Source: Gammaproteobacteria bacterium LSUCC0057
Lineage (GTDB): Bacteria; Pseudomonadota; Gammaproteobacteria; Pseudomonadales; Porticoccaceae
Length of the DNA stretch: 64,000 bases
NCBI GenBank assembly: GCA_004535795.1
Contig: SPIA01000001.1
Span: 755,659 to 819,658, forward strand
Direction of reading: 5' to 3'
Position numbers and translations under genes: made by a program. Below, piece by piece: positions 27,243-36,726 of the stretch (position 1 is the first letter of the stretch; every line of letters starts with the position of its first letter). Under the pieces are notes generated by a model. That model was not told the origin of the DNA and did not search any database. It saw only the letters and a list, made by a program, of their open reading frames with translations.

Positions 27243-28792
27243 ATAATAGTGCTCAGCAGCCGGCCGTCGAGCTCAAGCGCAGTGAGTTAATACTCTGTTG
27301 CACGGCTATTTTAGCCGCCAACTTTATGAACATTCTCGATACCACTATTATTGCTGTGGCACTGCCGTCGATCACTGGCAGCCTCTCGGCAACCCCTGTT
27401 CAGGGTACTTGGATCTACACTATCTACGCGGTCTGTATGGCGGTAATGCTGCCGCTGAGCGGCTGGATCACCCAGCGCTTTGGCGAGGCGCGAGTGTTCA
27501 TTTTCGCTGTCGCACTGTTTACGCTGAGTTCGTGGTGGTGTGGTTTGGCTCCAACTTTTGGCTCGTTGATCGCGCTCCGCGCGATACAGGGCATAGCCGC
27601 CGGACTGATGATGCCGCTCACCCAGACACTGCTGCTGCGGGTGCTGCCGGGATCGCCTTCGATCGCTATGTCATTGTGGTCGATGACCGCTGCAGTGCCA
27701 CCGATATTGGGACCGATCGCCGGCGGGGTGATCACCGACAATTTTGGTTGGGAGTGGATTTTCTACATTAACATTCTGCCTGGGGTGATGATTTTACCGA
27801 TTGCCTGGCGCTACCTGCTGCCACTGGGCAATCCGGGCAAAAAAATCCCTGTCGACGGTGTCGGCTTGGTGACGCTGGTACTCGGCGTGATCTGTTTGCA
27901 ACTGGTGCTCGACCAAGGACATGAGAAAGACTGGTTCAGCTCTAGCTTGATCGTTGCCATGGCTGCTGCAGCGGCGCTGTTGATGGGATTGTTCTGGCTC
28001 TGGGAGCGCGACGAGCGCCACCCGATCGCCGAACTTTCGGTGTTTGCGATCCCCTCTTTTAGTATCGCGACGGCAATGATCGCCGTTTTCACGGTGCCGT
28101 TTATGGCAGTGATGATGCTGCACTCGATCTGGCTGCAGACCACTATGGGGCTCACAGCCACCTGGGCCGGTTATATCGGTGCGCCGATGGCGCTGGTACC
28201 TCTGCTGTTGATGCCGTTTCTCGGTCACCGCTTGGCGGCAGCCAATCCACGCCCGCCGATGGTGATCGGCATCTGCCTCTTCTCTGCAGGTATCTACTTA
28301 AACAGTTACTGGAATAATCAGGTCGATGTCGAGCACCTCATCTGGGCACGGCTGTTGATGGGGCTAGGGGTACCTTTTTTCTTCGCCCCGGCAATGGCGC
28401 TGGTCTATCGCGATGTGCCGCAACAACTGTTTTCATCTGCCTCGGGGTTATTTAATTTCATCCGAATGCTGGCGGCGAGTATGGGCACGGCGATCGCCCT
28501 GACGGTCTGGCAGCATCGCACCAGCCATCAGCGCGGCTATCTCAGCGAGCAGCTCACTGTCGAAAATCCGCCCTTGCAGCAGGGGCTTGAGCTTCTCGAG
28601 GGGCTGGGGTTCTCGCAGCTGCAGAGCATCAGTTTTGTTGAACATTTACTGGTTCGCGAAGCTGCCACTCTGGGTATCAATGACATGTTTATATTCTGCG
28701 CGGCGCTGACTCTCGCACTTAACTTGCTGGTATTTTGGGTGCCGCGCAAGGCGGCGCCAGCAACTGGCCACCAGGAGTCTCTGCATGGTTGA
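27239..28792 (+). CDS. emrB: EmrB/QacA-type MFS drug exporter (DHA2, 14 TM)
   Basis: Inner-membrane proton-drug antiporter, 517 aa, with 14 hydrophobic segments. Motif-like stretches of the DHA2 family include MNILDTTIIAVALPSITGSL in TM1, WITQRFGEARVFIFAVALF (motif A region), and MSLWSMTAAVPPILGPIAGG with GWEWIFYINILPG (motif C region). It works with the EmrA-like adaptor encoded immediately upstream. No outer-membrane channel gene is nearby, so a TolC homologue elsewhere would be needed. The drug range cannot be read from the sequence. It overlaps the MarR gene by 8 bp. Confidence 0.93.
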   Translation: MNNSAQQPAVELKRSELILCCTAILAANFMNILDTTIIAVALPSITGSLSATPVQGTWIYTIYAVCMAVMLPLSGWITQRFGEARVFIFAVALFTLSSWWCGLAPTFGSLIALRAIQGIAAGLMMPLTQTLLLRVLPGSPSIAMSLWSMTAAVPPILGPIAGGVITDNFGWEWIFYINILPGVMILPIAWRYLLPLGNPGKKIPVDGVGLVTLVLGVICLQLVLDQGHEKDWFSSSLIVAMAAAAALLMGLFWLWERDERHPIAELSVFAIPSFSIATAMIAVFTVPFMAVMMLHSIWLQTTMGLTATWAGYIGAPMALVPLLLMPFLGHRLAAANPRPPMVIGICLFSAGIYLNSYWNNQVDVEHLIWARLLMGLGVPFFFAPAMALVYRDVPQQLFSSASGLFNFIRMLAASMGTAIALTVWQHRTSHQRGYLSEQLTVENPPLQQGLELLEGLGFSQLQSISFVEHLLVREAATLGINDMFIFCAALTLALNLLVFWVPRKAAPATGHQESLHG

Positions 28793-29207
28793 TATGGTCG
28801 CTTTGGCGCGGCGTTTTGCCATCTTGCCGCGATTGCTGGCGCGGCGTTTAGATACTCAATTAGAGCCATTCAATGTCGCCACAGGCAGTTACCCCTACCT
28901 GTTGACGGTGTTCTACAACAGTGGCTGTTCGCAGCAGTTGGTCGCTGACAAACTGCGCACCGACAAGGCGGCTGTCACTCGCGCACTGCGCAAGCTGGAG
29001 GCGGACGGCTATCTGTTGCGCAGCCGCAACCGCGACAACCGCCGCGAATGGCAACTGACCTGCACCGAACAGGGCCAGAGCTTCTGCCGCTCGGTTGAGG
29101 ATATCGTGCGCGCCGAGCTCGGCACCCTGCTGTCACCACTGAGTGCAGACGAGCAGCGCCAGCTGGCTGCAATGATGGCCAAATTGGTGGTGTTTGAGCA
29201 GCGCTGA
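28785..29207 (+). CDS. MarR-family regulator of the efflux operon
   Basis: 140 aa winged-helix regulator. The HTH is SQQLVADKLRTDKAAVTRALRKLEADGYLLR, with wing RNRDNRREWQLTCTEQG. It is the last gene of emrA-emrB-marR, starting 8 bp inside emrB. It probably represses its own operon through the palindrome at 26041-26062, as EmrR and MexR do for theirs. An aromatic pocket (YPYLLTVFYNSG) may bind the inducer. The operon ends at the hairpin at 29227-29256. Confidence 0.9.
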   Translation: MVDMVALARRFAILPRLLARRLDTQLEPFNVATGSYPYLLTVFYNSGCSQQLVADKLRTDKAAVTRALRKLEADGYLLRSRNRDNRREWQLTCTEQGQSFCRSVEDIVRAELGTLLSPLSADEQRQLAAMMAKLVVFEQR

Positions 29208-29226
29208 ATCCTGTTGCTAAGCCAAA

Positions 29227-29256
29227 AAAAACCCCACCTTGAAAGGTGGGGTTTTT
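29227..29256. terminator. Bidirectional intrinsic terminator
   Basis: CCCCACCTT (29232-29240) / AAGGTGGGG (29243-29251) with a 2 nt loop that opens in practice, preceded by eight As and followed by five Ts. It separates the efflux operon from the convergent tRNA-Lys. Confidence 0.92.
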
Positions 29257-29263
29257 CATTGTT

Positions 29264-29339
29264 TGGTGGGCCGTGATGGGCTCGAACCATCGACCAATTG
29301 GTTAAAAGCCAACTGCTCTACCAACTGAGCTAACGGCCC
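29264..29339 (-). tRNA. tRNA-Lys (anticodon TTT)
   Basis: 76 nt with encoded CCA. The acceptor GGGCCGT pairs with ACGGCCC. The D arm is GCTCAGTTGGTAGAGC. Anticodon loop CTTTTAA gives TTT on a GTTGG/CCAAT stem. The T arm is GATGGTTCGAGCCCATC. It sits downstream of queC, the same place as in Pseudomonas. Confidence 0.97.
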
Positions 29340-29354
29340 TCAGAAGTGGTGCGC

Positions 29355-29382
29355 ATTTTACCGGTAAAGGGAGAAATTTCAA
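29355..29382 (-). promoter_or_regulatory. Promoter for tRNA-Lys
   Basis: On the minus strand TTGAAA (29382-29377), 16 bp spacer, TAAAAT (29360-29355), then GC-rich GCGCACC. The mature tRNA begins 15 nt after the -10. Confidence 0.7.
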
Positions 29383-29419
29383 CCCTTTTGCGCGCTTAAT
29401 ATCAACAATGTCGCTGTTG

Positions 29420-30097
29420 TCAGCGGTAGCGCGTGGGATCGGCAACCCCCGCCTTGGCAAACCCCTCCCGGCGCAGCTGACAACTGTCGCAGCGGCCGCA
29501 GGCGCGGCCGGCATCATCGGCTTGATAGCAGCTGACGGTCTGCGCATAGTCGACCCCCAGCGAGACACCCAGCGCAATAATCTGCTCTTTGCTCAAATTG
29601 AGTAACGGTGCCTCAATATGTTGCACGCGACCCTCTACCCCCGCTTTAGTGGCGAGGTTGGCCAGCGCGCTGAATGCGTCGATAAAGGCGGGGCGACAAT
29701 CGGGATAGCCGGAGTAATCGACCGCGTTGACGCCGATAAAGATATGATCGGCCGCGACCACCTCGGCGACACCGAGCGCCAGCGACAAAAATACCGTATT
29801 GCGCGCCGGCACATAGGTGACCGGGATCCCCTCGCCGCCCTGCTCGGGCACCGCGATTGAGGGGTCGGTGAGCGCAGAACCGCCGATACCGCGCATATCG
29901 ATGCTGATAACCTGATGGCGGACCACCCCGGCCGCGGCGGCGATGTTGGCGGCAGCGTGCAACTCGCTGCGGTGGCGCTGGCCGTAGTCGAAGGCGACGC
30001 TGTAGCAGTTAAAGCCTCGCTGTTGGGCTGTGGCCAGCACGGTGGCAGAGTCCAAGCCGCCGGAGAGCAGTACCACCGCATTCGCTTTATCAGACAC
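29420..30097 (-). CDS. queC: 7-cyano-7-deazaguanine synthase
   Basis: QueC, 225 aa, an ATP-dependent enzyme turning CDG into preQ0 in queuosine synthesis. The PP-loop motif [15 protein letters not shown] is at residues 10-24. The C-terminal zinc site is CGRCDSC plus an upstream Cys ([16 protein letters not shown]). The start is GTG 30097, overlapping the queE stop by 8 bp, so the two queuosine enzymes are translationally coupled. The final residues ADPTRYR match family ends. Confidence 0.96.
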   Translation of the reverse strand: MSDKANAVVLLSGGLDSATVLATAQQRGFNCYSVAFDYGQRHRSELHAAANIAAAAGVVRHQVISIDMRGIGGSALTDPSIAVPEQGGEGIPVTYVPARNTVFLSLALGVAEVVAADHIFIGVNAVDYSGYPDCRPAFIDAFSALANLATKAGVEGRVQHIEAPLLNLSKEQIIALGVSLGVDYAQTVSCYQADDAGRACGRCDSCQLRREGFAKAGVADPTRYR

Positions 30098-30740
30098 CGC
30101 GACGATCTCCCCAGATCACCTTGTGCTGCTGCAGCTGCAGCCGCACTTGGGCGCGATCTTGCAGAATCCATTCGGCCAATAGCGCCGGATCGAGCTGCCC
30201 CTGGCTGGGTGAGAAATGTATGGCTGCGACCCGCTGCGGCAACTGGTAGCGGTCGATACAGAGTCTCGCCCAGTCGTAGTCGCCGCGATCGCAGAGGACA
30301 AATTTCACCTCATCGCCGGCCTTGAGGTGGTCGATATTGGTGTAGAGGTTGCGCTCCAACTCTCCAGAGCCGGGCGTCTTTAGATCTAACACCACCCGCA
30401 CCCGCGGATCGATCATATCGGTGGGTAGTGCGCCACTGGTTTCAATCGACAACTGCAACCCAGCCTCGGCGAGTGCCGCCATCAGCGGGTGGACATGGGG
30501 CTGGGCGAGCGGTTCACCACCGGTGATGCAGACCTGCGGGCAGCGGTATTGCCTAACCGCGCTGACAATCTGCTCAACCGTGTGGCGTTCGCCGCCTTCA
30601 AATGCGTAGGCGGTGTCGCAATACTGGCAGCGCAGCGGACAGCCGGTGAGACGGACAAATACGGTGGGCAGTCCAGCACTGAGCGACTCACCTTGAATCG
30701 AGTGGAAAATCTCAGTAATCCGCAGCGACAGAGCGTCCAT
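30090..30740 (-). CDS. queE: 7-carboxy-7-deazaguanine synthase
   Basis: Radical-SAM enzyme, 216 aa, rearranging CPH4 to CDG, the step before QueC. The cluster motif is [14 protein letters not shown] (a C-x3-C-x2-C arrangement). The N-terminus [21 protein letters not shown] and the SAM-binding ITGGEPLAQ are classical. It follows cpoB at 8 bp in the same direction and overlaps queC. This tol-que-tRNA order is common in Pseudomonas relatives. Confidence 0.96.
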   Translation of the reverse strand: MDALSLRITEIFHSIQGESLSAGLPTVFVRLTGCPLRCQYCDTAYAFEGGERHTVEQIVSAVRQYRCPQVCITGGEPLAQPHVHPLMAALAEAGLQLSIETSGALPTDMIDPRVRVVLDLKTPGSGELERNLYTNIDHLKAGDEVKFVLCDRGDYDWARLCIDRYQLPQRVAAIHFSPSQGQLDPALLAEWILQDRAQVRLQLQQHKVIWGDRRGV

Positions 30741-30748
30741 CGCGCAGC

Positions 30749-31471
30749 TTAAAAGTTGTCGCGAAGATAGGCGCGCGCTTTTATCGCAGTGCCCGAGTCG
30801 CCATTGGCGAGCTCTTTGAATAACTTCTCAGCGAGCGCGCGGTCGCCGCTCTCAGCATAAATCTTGGCCAACTTGAACTTGGCGTCGAGCGCTTTCGCGT
30901 GGTCGCCATAGCGCTTGAGAATAGTCCCAAAGGCATTTTCAGCCGCTTGTTGCTGGCCGCGCAGCAGCGCTATCTCTCCCAGCCAATACCAGGCGTTGGC
31001 CAGATAGGGGCTATTGGCGTAGTTGTCGATGTGCGCCTGATAAGCACTGGCGGCGGCATCAATATCGCGCTGCTTGAGCAGCAGGTCGGTGGCGGCACTG
31101 TAGTCGGCGTCGATGGCAGCCAGCTGGTCGGCATCGAGCAGCTGCGGCTGCACGGTGTCACCCTCTGCAGGTACGACAGCCGGAGCAGCGGCGCTGTCCA
31201 GCGCCGCCAGGCGACGATCGAGATTGAGGTAGTCGCCCTCCTGCTGCAATCGCACCTTGTTTAAGGTGTAGCTGAGCTCTTCAACCAGCCCGCGCAACTG
31301 GCGAACCTCCTCTTGCAACACCTGCAGCTGGTAGTACTGCTCACCGCTCGGCACTGCCACCGGGGCGGCAGGTTGGCTGATATCGACAATGCGTGCCTGC
31401 GCCATCAGCGGCGATGACAGCAGCAGAGCCGCCGCACCGAGTGCGGCGGTTGCAGAGCTTAATTTAATCAC
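30749..31471 (-). CDS. cpoB: Cell division coordinator CpoB (YbgF)
   Basis: Periplasmic protein, 240 aa, linking PBP1B peptidoglycan synthesis with Tol-Pal constriction. A signal peptide (AALLLSSPLMAQA) is followed by an N-terminal coiled coil used for trimerisation (about 45-90, LQVLQEEVRQLRGLVEELS). Three TPR-like helical repeats come at the C-terminus (SAYQAHIDNYANSPYLANA, AFGTILKRYGDHAKALDA, LFKELANGDSGTA). GTG 31471 has GGAG 7 nt upstream. Confidence 0.93.
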   Translation of the reverse strand: MIKLSSATAALGAAALLLSSPLMAQARIVDISQPAAPVAVPSGEQYYQLQVLQEEVRQLRGLVEELSYTLNKVRLQQEGDYLNLDRRLAALDSAAAPAVVPAEGDTVQPQLLDADQLAAIDADYSAATDLLLKQRDIDAAASAYQAHIDNYANSPYLANAWYWLGEIALLRGQQQAAENAFGTILKRYGDHAKALDAKFKLAKIYAESGDRALAEKLFKELANGDSGTAIKARAYLRDNF

Positions 31472-31483
31472 TGACGGCTCCGC

Positions 31484-31984
31484 TTACTTGAGTTCCACGC
31501 GACGGTTGAGACCCCAGCTCTCTTCGTTGCTGGCAAATACCGCGGGGCGCTCCTCACCGTAACTGATTACCTCGATGAGATTGGCGGCAACCCCTTGCAT
31601 CACCAAAAACTCTTTGACCGAGTTGGCGCGGCGCTCACCCAGCGCCATGTTGTACTCGCGGCTGCCGCGTTCATCGGCATGCCCGAGCAGACGGATTTGG
31701 CGTGGGCTGCGCAGCAGCTGCTGGGCGTGCGCAGCCAGTGCCGTGCGCGATTCGGCGCGCAGAATCGCTTTGTCAAAATCAAAATAAAAGACTGTGTCGA
31801 GAGCATCGAACTCGCTGCTGAGATCGGCGCCGGACTGTTCGAGGGTGCTGTCGGCGACTTGGCCGGTGCGCACTTGGTCGTCGTCCAGCGTCGTCGAACT
31901 GCTGCCACCAGTAGTGGCACAGCCGCTGAGAACTGCCGCGCCAAACAGCGCGACTAGAGCGATCTTAAAGTTGTTCTGGAACAT
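31484..31984 (-). CDS. pal: Peptidoglycan-associated lipoprotein Pal
   Basis: Outer-membrane lipoprotein, 166 aa, that anchors the Tol system to peptidoglycan. The lipobox LSGC follows a short signal peptide (acylated Cys at about residue 22). An OmpA-like domain fills the C-terminal 110 residues, with VFYFDFDKAILR, GHADERGSREYNMALGERRA and the DAP-contacting region. AAGGAG stands before ATG 31984. It follows tolB and precedes cpoB. Confidence 0.97.
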   Translation of the reverse strand: MFQNNFKIALVALFGAAVLSGCATTGGSSSTTLDDDQVRTGQVADSTLEQSGADLSSEFDALDTVFYFDFDKAILRAESRTALAAHAQQLLRSPRQIRLLGHADERGSREYNMALGERRANSVKEFLVMQGVAANLIEVISYGEERPAVFASNEESWGLNRRVELK

Positions 31985-32057
31985 TGAGGTACTCCTTGGT
32001 TGAAAGGTCTAGCAGCCGCACAAGCCTGAGTGCCGACAACACAGACAAAATTTGGGT

Positions 32058-33368
32058 TCAGCGTGGAAACGGCGACCAAGCCGGCTCGCGAACATCGCCG
32101 CGCTGAGCGGGCAGCAGGTATTTTACACCAGCATCGAGAGAAACGGCAGCCAACACACCGCTATCGTCCTGCTTGGTAGCATACATCAACATAGCACCAT
32201 TGGGCGCAACTGTCGGCGACTCATCCAGCGCCGTATCGGTCAGCTCGATGATGCGCTCAGTGACCAGATCGAGTGCGGCAATGCGGTAGTGGCTGTCGCG
32301 GCGATGGATCAGGGCCAGCGTGCGCCCATCGGGTGCTAGGCTCGGCCGGGCATTGTAGGTGCCCTGCCAAGTGATGCGCTGAACTTTTTTGCTGGCCAGC
32401 TCGAGCCGATAGATCTGCGGGGTGCCACCGCGGTCTGAGGTGAACAGCAGCTGGCGGCCGTCGGGGGTCCAGGTCGGCTCGGTATCGATGGCGAAATGGC
32501 GCGTCAGGCGGTCGAGTTGGCCGCTGTCAAGATCGAGCAGATAGAGCTCGGGATTGCCATCTTTAGAGAGCGCCAAGGCCATTTTAGTGCCATCGGGCGA
32601 CCACGCTGGAGCGCTGTTGAGGCCGGCGAAGTCGGTCAGCTGTTGGCGCGCCGCAGTGGCCAGGTTTTGGCGAAAGATAGCTGGGCGACCGGTCTCAAAC
32701 GAGACGTAGGCGATCTCTTTGCCGTCGCTCGACCAAGCCGGCGACATGATCGGTTGGCGGGACTCCAGCAACAGCCGCTCACGGGCGCCGTCGACATCGG
32801 CCACCAACAGCCGGTAGAGCATTTGGCCGCCCTCCATGTAGGCGTTGACGTAGGCGACGCGAGTGCTAAAGATTCCGCGCAGGCCGGTGATCTGCTGATA
32901 GATCTTGTCGCTGGCAAGGTGCGCCATATCGCGCAACTGGGTGCGGCTACCGGTCACTTGGTGGCTCCACATCTCGCGCTGGCCGAGCACACTAAACAGA
33001 GAGAAAGTCAACTGCAGTTTGCCGCTGGCGGTCTCGTTGAACTCACCAATCACCAGATAATCGGCGCCCAGTAAGCGCCAGTCGCGGTAGTAAACATCGG
33101 CCTTGGCGGCGGGCATCGACAGCATTTGCGCCCGCTCGATGGGGTTAAACAGGCCGCTGCGCTGCAGGTCGGCCTGGACAATGGCAGCGACATCGGTGTC
33201 GACCTGCACACCGCGGCCGACAAACGGCACCACCGCGATCACGGTGGGCTGATCGCTGCCGCGAGTCACTTTAATAGTCAATTCTGCGTGGCTGGGCAGT
33301 GCCGACAGCAGCGCCGCAGCCACCAGCAGCTGGCGGCTGAGTCGAGCCATAAACAGCATTATGTCCAT
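32058..33368 (-). CDS. tolB: Tol-Pal system protein TolB
   Basis: Periplasmic beta-propeller partner of Pal, 436 aa. A signal peptide ([15 protein letters not shown]) leads to an N-terminal domain (ELTIKVTRG and AVVPFVG). A six-bladed propeller with repeated blades such as [34 protein letters not shown] and [15 protein letters not shown] follows. Starts at 33368, 33359 or 33350 are all ATG and in frame; none has a strong ribosome site. It lies 1 bp after tolA. Confidence 0.96.
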   Translation of the reverse strand: MDIMLFMARLSRQLLVAAALLSALPSHAELTIKVTRGSDQPTVIAVVPFVGRGVQVDTDVAAIVQADLQRSGLFNPIERAQMLSMPAAKADVYYRDWRLLGADYLVIGEFNETASGKLQLTFSLFSVLGQREMWSHQVTGSRTQLRDMAHLASDKIYQQITGLRGIFSTRVAYVNAYMEGGQMLYRLLVADVDGARERLLLESRQPIMSPAWSSDGKEIAYVSFETGRPAIFRQNLATAARQQLTDFAGLNSAPAWSPDGTKMALALSKDGNPELYLLDLDSGQLDRLTRHFAIDTEPTWTPDGRQLLFTSDRGGTPQIYRLELASKKVQRITWQGTYNARPSLAPDGRTLALIHRRDSHYRIAALDLVTERIIELTDTALDESPTVAPNGAMLMYATKQDDSGVLAAVSLDAGVKYLLPAQRGDVREPAWSPFPR

Positions 33369-33369
33369 A

Positions 33370-34089
33370 CTAGAGTCTCAAATCTTCTGGGGTAAAGAGT
33401 ATCTCAAGCTGGCGGAACTGGCGCTCATAGAGAGCCGGATCGCGCCGATAGAGTTCGGCAATGATATCAAACTGACCCACTCTTTCGATCGCCAGTTGCA
33501 CCGAGCGGTCAAACGGCTCACTGCCCGATGAGTCTATCACGCTGATACCGACCACGCGCCCGGTTGGCACGGTAATAATCCGCACCTTGGCACTCATGCC
33601 AAGGCGGGCACTGGGTGGCCGGCTCCACTGCTCGGCAAGCAGTGCCGCGATGGCGGCGATGTAACTGGCCGCCTGTTCATCACCGCCCTCGACAGCCTGC
33701 AACGGTGTGGCGGCGCCGTTGGCCGCCGCCGCTGCCAGGAGTTGGCGCCGCTCAGCGCTGCGATCATCGTCGCGCTGCGGCGCGGCTTTAACCGTGGCCG
33801 GCACAACCTGTGCAGACACCGCCGGACGCACCGCAGGCGGCGGTGTGCGGCGCTGAGTTTTTACCTCCGGAGCAGCCGGCGCCGCTTTGGGCGAGAGCTC
33901 GACCAAGCTGGCGCGGATGCTCGGTGGTGTTACGACGGTGCGCTCAGGTGGCCGCTGGCTGTGTATGAAGAATAGCGCCACAACCCCAGCGTGGAGCGCG
34001 AGGCTCAAAAGAACAGCGACAGCCAAGCTGTCGCCAAAGCGCGCGATCTGGCGTCTGAGTTTAATCGCAGTAGCGAGCGGTTGCGCCAT
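33370..34089 (-). CDS. tolA: TolA, short form
   Basis: Inner-membrane protein reaching across the periplasm to Pal/TolB. It has an N-terminal TM ([22 protein letters not shown], with the SHLS-like H for TolQR contact). A Pro/Ala/Arg-rich middle and a C-terminal domain (about 145-239) with [17 protein letters not shown] and [17 protein letters not shown] follow. At 239 aa it is much shorter than E. coli TolA (421 aa) because the long helical domain II is almost absent. Identity is secure from position and domain ends. Confidence 0.9.
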   Translation of the reverse strand: MAQPLATAIKLRRQIARFGDSLAVAVLLSLALHAGVVALFFIHSQRPPERTVVTPPSIRASLVELSPKAAPAAPEVKTQRRTPPPAVRPAVSAQVVPATVKAAPQRDDDRSAERRQLLAAAAANGAATPLQAVEGGDEQAASYIAAIAALLAEQWSRPPSARLGMSAKVRIITVPTGRVVGISVIDSSGSEPFDRSVQLAIERVGQFDIIAELYRRDPALYERQFRQLEILFTPEDLRL

Positions 34090-34093
34090 CAGC

Positions 34094-34495
34094 TTAACGC
34101 GGCGGCTCGGTCACTAAACCCACCGAAGCGGCGCCGGCGCCCTGCAGCGCGCTCATCAGCGCCACGACGGTGCCGTAACTGACCGCCTCATCGCCCCACA
34201 CCAACACCGGCGTCGCCGGCTGCTGGGTGAGCACCTTGGCGACCATGTCGACCACTTCGGCCAAGCTTTGTTGGCGCTGCTCGCCGCTGCGCTCTAACCA
34301 GTAGCTGCCATCGGCTTTGATCGAGACAATCAGTGGCTCTTGTTCGGCGGCGACCGGCGCCGCATCGCTGTTGGGCAAGTCGACCAGAACCCCCTGCACC
34401 AACAGCGGCGCCGTGACCATAAACACCACCAGCAGCACCAACATCACATCGATGTAGGGGACCACATTAATTTCAGCGACGAGGCGTTTGCGCAT
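34094..34495 (-). CDS. tolR: TolR
   Basis: Inner-membrane ExbD/TolR protein, 133 aa. A single TM near the N-terminus carries the conserved proton-pathway Asp (NVVPYIDVMLVLLVVFMVTA). The rest is the periplasmic dimerisation domain. With TolQ it forms the proton-driven motor that energises TolA. It is 3 bp from tolQ and 4 bp from tolA on the same strand. Confidence 0.96.
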   Translation of the reverse strand: MRKRLVAEINVVPYIDVMLVLLVVFMVTAPLLVQGVLVDLPNSDAAPVAAEQEPLIVSIKADGSYWLERSGEQRQQSLAEVVDMVAKVLTQQPATPVLVWGDEAVSYGTVVALMSALQGAGAASVGLVTEPPR

Positions 34496-34498
34496 CGA

Positions 34499-35191
34499 TT
34501 ACTCCTCGCCGGAGTGCAACTGGCGGTGCAGCAGCGCCGAAAATTCCTCGCTAAAGGTCTGATATTGGCCGGCAACCACCTCGGCCTGAGCGGAAAAACG
34601 GTTGAAGGCCAACACCGCAGGAATGGCTGCAAACAGCCCCATGGCGGTGGCCACCAGCGCCTCGGAGATGCCGGGCGCGACGGTGGCCAACGTCGCCTGC
34701 TGCACCATGGCGAGGCCGCGGAATGAGTTCATAATGCCCCACACGGTGCCAAACAGGCCGATATAGGGGCTGACCGAGGCGACGCTGGCCAAGAACGCCA
34801 AGTGGCGCTCGAGCCGCTCGTTCTCGCGACTCATGGCGATGCGCATGGCGCGATCGGCGCCGGCTAAAACCGCAGCACCGTCGCCGCGGCGCTGACGCAG
34901 ACGGATAAATTCACCGTAACCGGCGGCAAAGATGTGCTCTATGCCGCTGGTCTCGACTCCTTCTCGCGAGCGCTCGGCAATATCGCTGTAAAGTGTATTG
35001 AGCTGGCCGCCAGACCAAAACTGCTGCTCAAAAGTGAGCACATCGCGGCCAGCGCGGTTGAGGTAGCTGGAGCGCTGAAAAATCATCACCCAGGAGACAA
35101 CCGAGGCGGCGACCAGCAGCGCCATCACCGCCTGCACCAGCAGTGAAGCGTCGGCAATGAGGCTGACTAGGGAGAGAGTTTGCTGCGGCAC
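34499..35191 (-). CDS. tolQ: TolQ
   Basis: Inner-membrane ExbB/TolQ protein, 230 aa, with three TMs: about 12-35, then 135-160 and 170-195 around ASVASVSPYIGLFGTVWGIM and ISEALVATAMGLFAAIPAVLAF. The conserved TM2-TM3 Thr/Pro residues are kept. A long cytoplasmic loop lies between TM1 and TM2. It is the first gene of the tolQRAB-pal-cpoB block after ybgC. Confidence 0.97.
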   Translation of the reverse strand: MPQQTLSLVSLIADASLLVQAVMALLVAASVVSWVMIFQRSSYLNRAGRDVLTFEQQFWSGGQLNTLYSDIAERSREGVETSGIEHIFAAGYGEFIRLRQRRGDGAAVLAGADRAMRIAMSRENERLERHLAFLASVASVSPYIGLFGTVWGIMNSFRGLAMVQQATLATVAPGISEALVATAMGLFAAIPAVLAFNRFSAQAEVVAGQYQTFSEEFSALLHRQLHSGEE

Positions 35192-35222
35192 GACAGTGGT
35201 TCCTTGTGTAGTAAGTTAGGTA

Positions 35223-35633
35223 TTAACAGGCCAGTCTTGTGTTGAGCGCGGTGCGCATTGGCGCCGGGATGCGCACCGGCCGTTGGTTGGCGGCGGCGAC
35301 ACAGACCGCGGTCAACACGGCATCGACAAGCAGTTCGCCGTCGCGCTCTATGCGCTGGGCGATCACCATTGAACTGGCGGTCAGTTTGCGCAGCTGCGAG
35401 GTGACGGTCAACCAGTCGTCAAGGTGTGCCGGCTTGCGAAAATCCAGCTGCACTTTACTGATGACAATCTGCACCCCATCGGAGAGCGCCGGCTTAACAA
35501 AGCCGAGTTCGCGCATCATCTCGGTGCGGGCGCGTTCCATATAGCGCAGGTAGTTGGCGTGGTAGACGATACCGCCAGCGTCGGTGTCCTCGACATAAAT
35601 GCGCACCCCGATGCGGGTGGTGGTCTCACTCAT
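35223..35633 (-). CDS. ybgC: Acyl-CoA thioesterase YbgC
   Basis: Hotdog-fold thioesterase, 136 aa, with the 4HBT signature [26 protein letters not shown], whose Asp is the catalytic residue. In gammaproteobacteria YbgC associates with phospholipid-synthesis enzymes and is encoded just before tolQ, as here. It overlaps ruvB by 8 bp. Substrate length cannot be read from the sequence. Confidence 0.94.
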   Translation of the reverse strand: MSETTTRIGVRIYVEDTDAGGIVYHANYLRYMERARTEMMRELGFVKPALSDGVQIVISKVQLDFRKPAHLDDWLTVTSQLRKLTASSMVIAQRIERDGELLVDAVLTAVCVAAANQRPVRIPAPMRTALNTRLAC

Positions 35634-36666
35634 CGAGCAGTCTGCCCTGCTCTACCGGCGCGGTGGCAGGCAGGTCAAAATATTGATAGCTGAGCCGGGT
35701 GGCAATGCGGCCGCGAGCGGTGCGAGCGAGATAGCCCTGCTGGATAAGAAAAGGCTCAATGACATCTTCAATGGTGCCGCGCTCTTCGCTCAAAGCCGCG
35801 GCGAGACTGTCGACCCCGACCGGCCCGCCATCAAATTTCTCTAACAGTGTCAGCAGCAGTCGACGGTCGAGATGGTCGAGGCCGGCGTGATCGACATTGA
35901 GCATATTAAGGGCGCTGTCGGCAATGTCGGCGCTGATCACTCCGTCGCCTTTAACCTCGGCGAAATCGCGCACACGGCGCAACAGCCGGTTGGCAATACG
36001 CGGCGTGCCGCGGGCGCGGCGGGCAATTTCTAGCGCGCCGAGCGGCTCGATAGTGACGCCGAGGATGGCCCCGGAGCGAGCCACGATCGAGGCCAGATCG
36101 GTCTCGTTGTAAAACTCCAGCCGCTGCACGATGCCGAAGCGGTCGCGCAGTGGCGAGGTGAGCAGCCCGGCGCGGGTGGTGGCGCCAATCAGACAGAACG
36201 GCGGTAACTCCAGTTTGATTGAACGCGCCGCCGGCCCTTCGCCGATCATAATGTCGAGCTGGTAATCCTCCATCGCCGGATAGAGCACCTCTTCGACCAC
36301 CGGACTGAGGCGGTGAATTTCATCAATAAAGAGTAGATCGCCCGGGTTGAGGTTGGTCAGCAGTGCCGCTAGATCGCCGGCCTTTTCCAACACCGGCCCC
36401 GAGGTGGTCTTGAGGTCGACGCCCATCTCATTGGCGACAATGTGCGCCAGTGTGGTCTTGCCTAGGCCCGGCGGACCGAATACCAGCGTGTGGTCGAGCG
36501 GCTCGTTGCGTTTTTTTGCTGCGGCAATAAAGATCTCTAACTGCTCGCGGGCTACCGGCTGGCCGACATAGTCGCGCAGCGCGGTCGGCCGCAACGCCCG
36601 ATCGACCTGCTCCTCCCTGGGGCTGGCGGTCGGCTGGGCACTGATTAAACGGTCCGGTTCGATCAT
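35626..36666 (-). CDS. ruvB: Holliday junction helicase motor RuvB
   Basis: AAA+ branch-migration motor, 346 aa. Walker A is [15 protein letters not shown], Walker B is [10 protein letters not shown], sensor 1 is IGATTRAG, and the arginine finger region is LRDRFG. The C-terminal winged helix ends [17 protein letters not shown]. Hexamers flank RuvA at the junction. A 60 bp gap separates it from ruvA. Confidence 0.98.
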   Translation of the reverse strand: MIEPDRLISAQPTASPREEQVDRALRPTALRDYVGQPVAREQLEIFIAAAKKRNEPLDHTLVFGPPGLGKTTLAHIVANEMGVDLKTTSGPVLEKAGDLAALLTNLNPGDLLFIDEIHRLSPVVEEVLYPAMEDYQLDIMIGEGPAARSIKLELPPFCLIGATTRAGLLTSPLRDRFGIVQRLEFYNETDLASIVARSGAILGVTIEPLGALEIARRARGTPRIANRLLRRVRDFAEVKGDGVISADIADSALNMLNVDHAGLDHLDRRLLLTLLEKFDGGPVGVDSLAAALSEERGTIEDVIEPFLIQQGYLARTARGRIATRLSYQYFDLPATAPVEQGRLLDE

Positions 36667-36726
36667 GGTGATATCTACTTAGCTGAGTTGGCGCAGTCTG
36701 CCACAACTGAATAAAATCGCCACTGT

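Noticed and set aside
27794-28228. His/Arg/Gln-rich frame opposite emrB
   Set aside because: Composition is that of an antisense shadow of a membrane protein gene; emrB codes convincingly on the plus strand.
25750-29260. The sbtB-emrAB stretch as an integron cassette array
   Set aside because: Only one attC-like site was found, there is no integron integrase, and the genes lack the one-gene-one-attC spacing.
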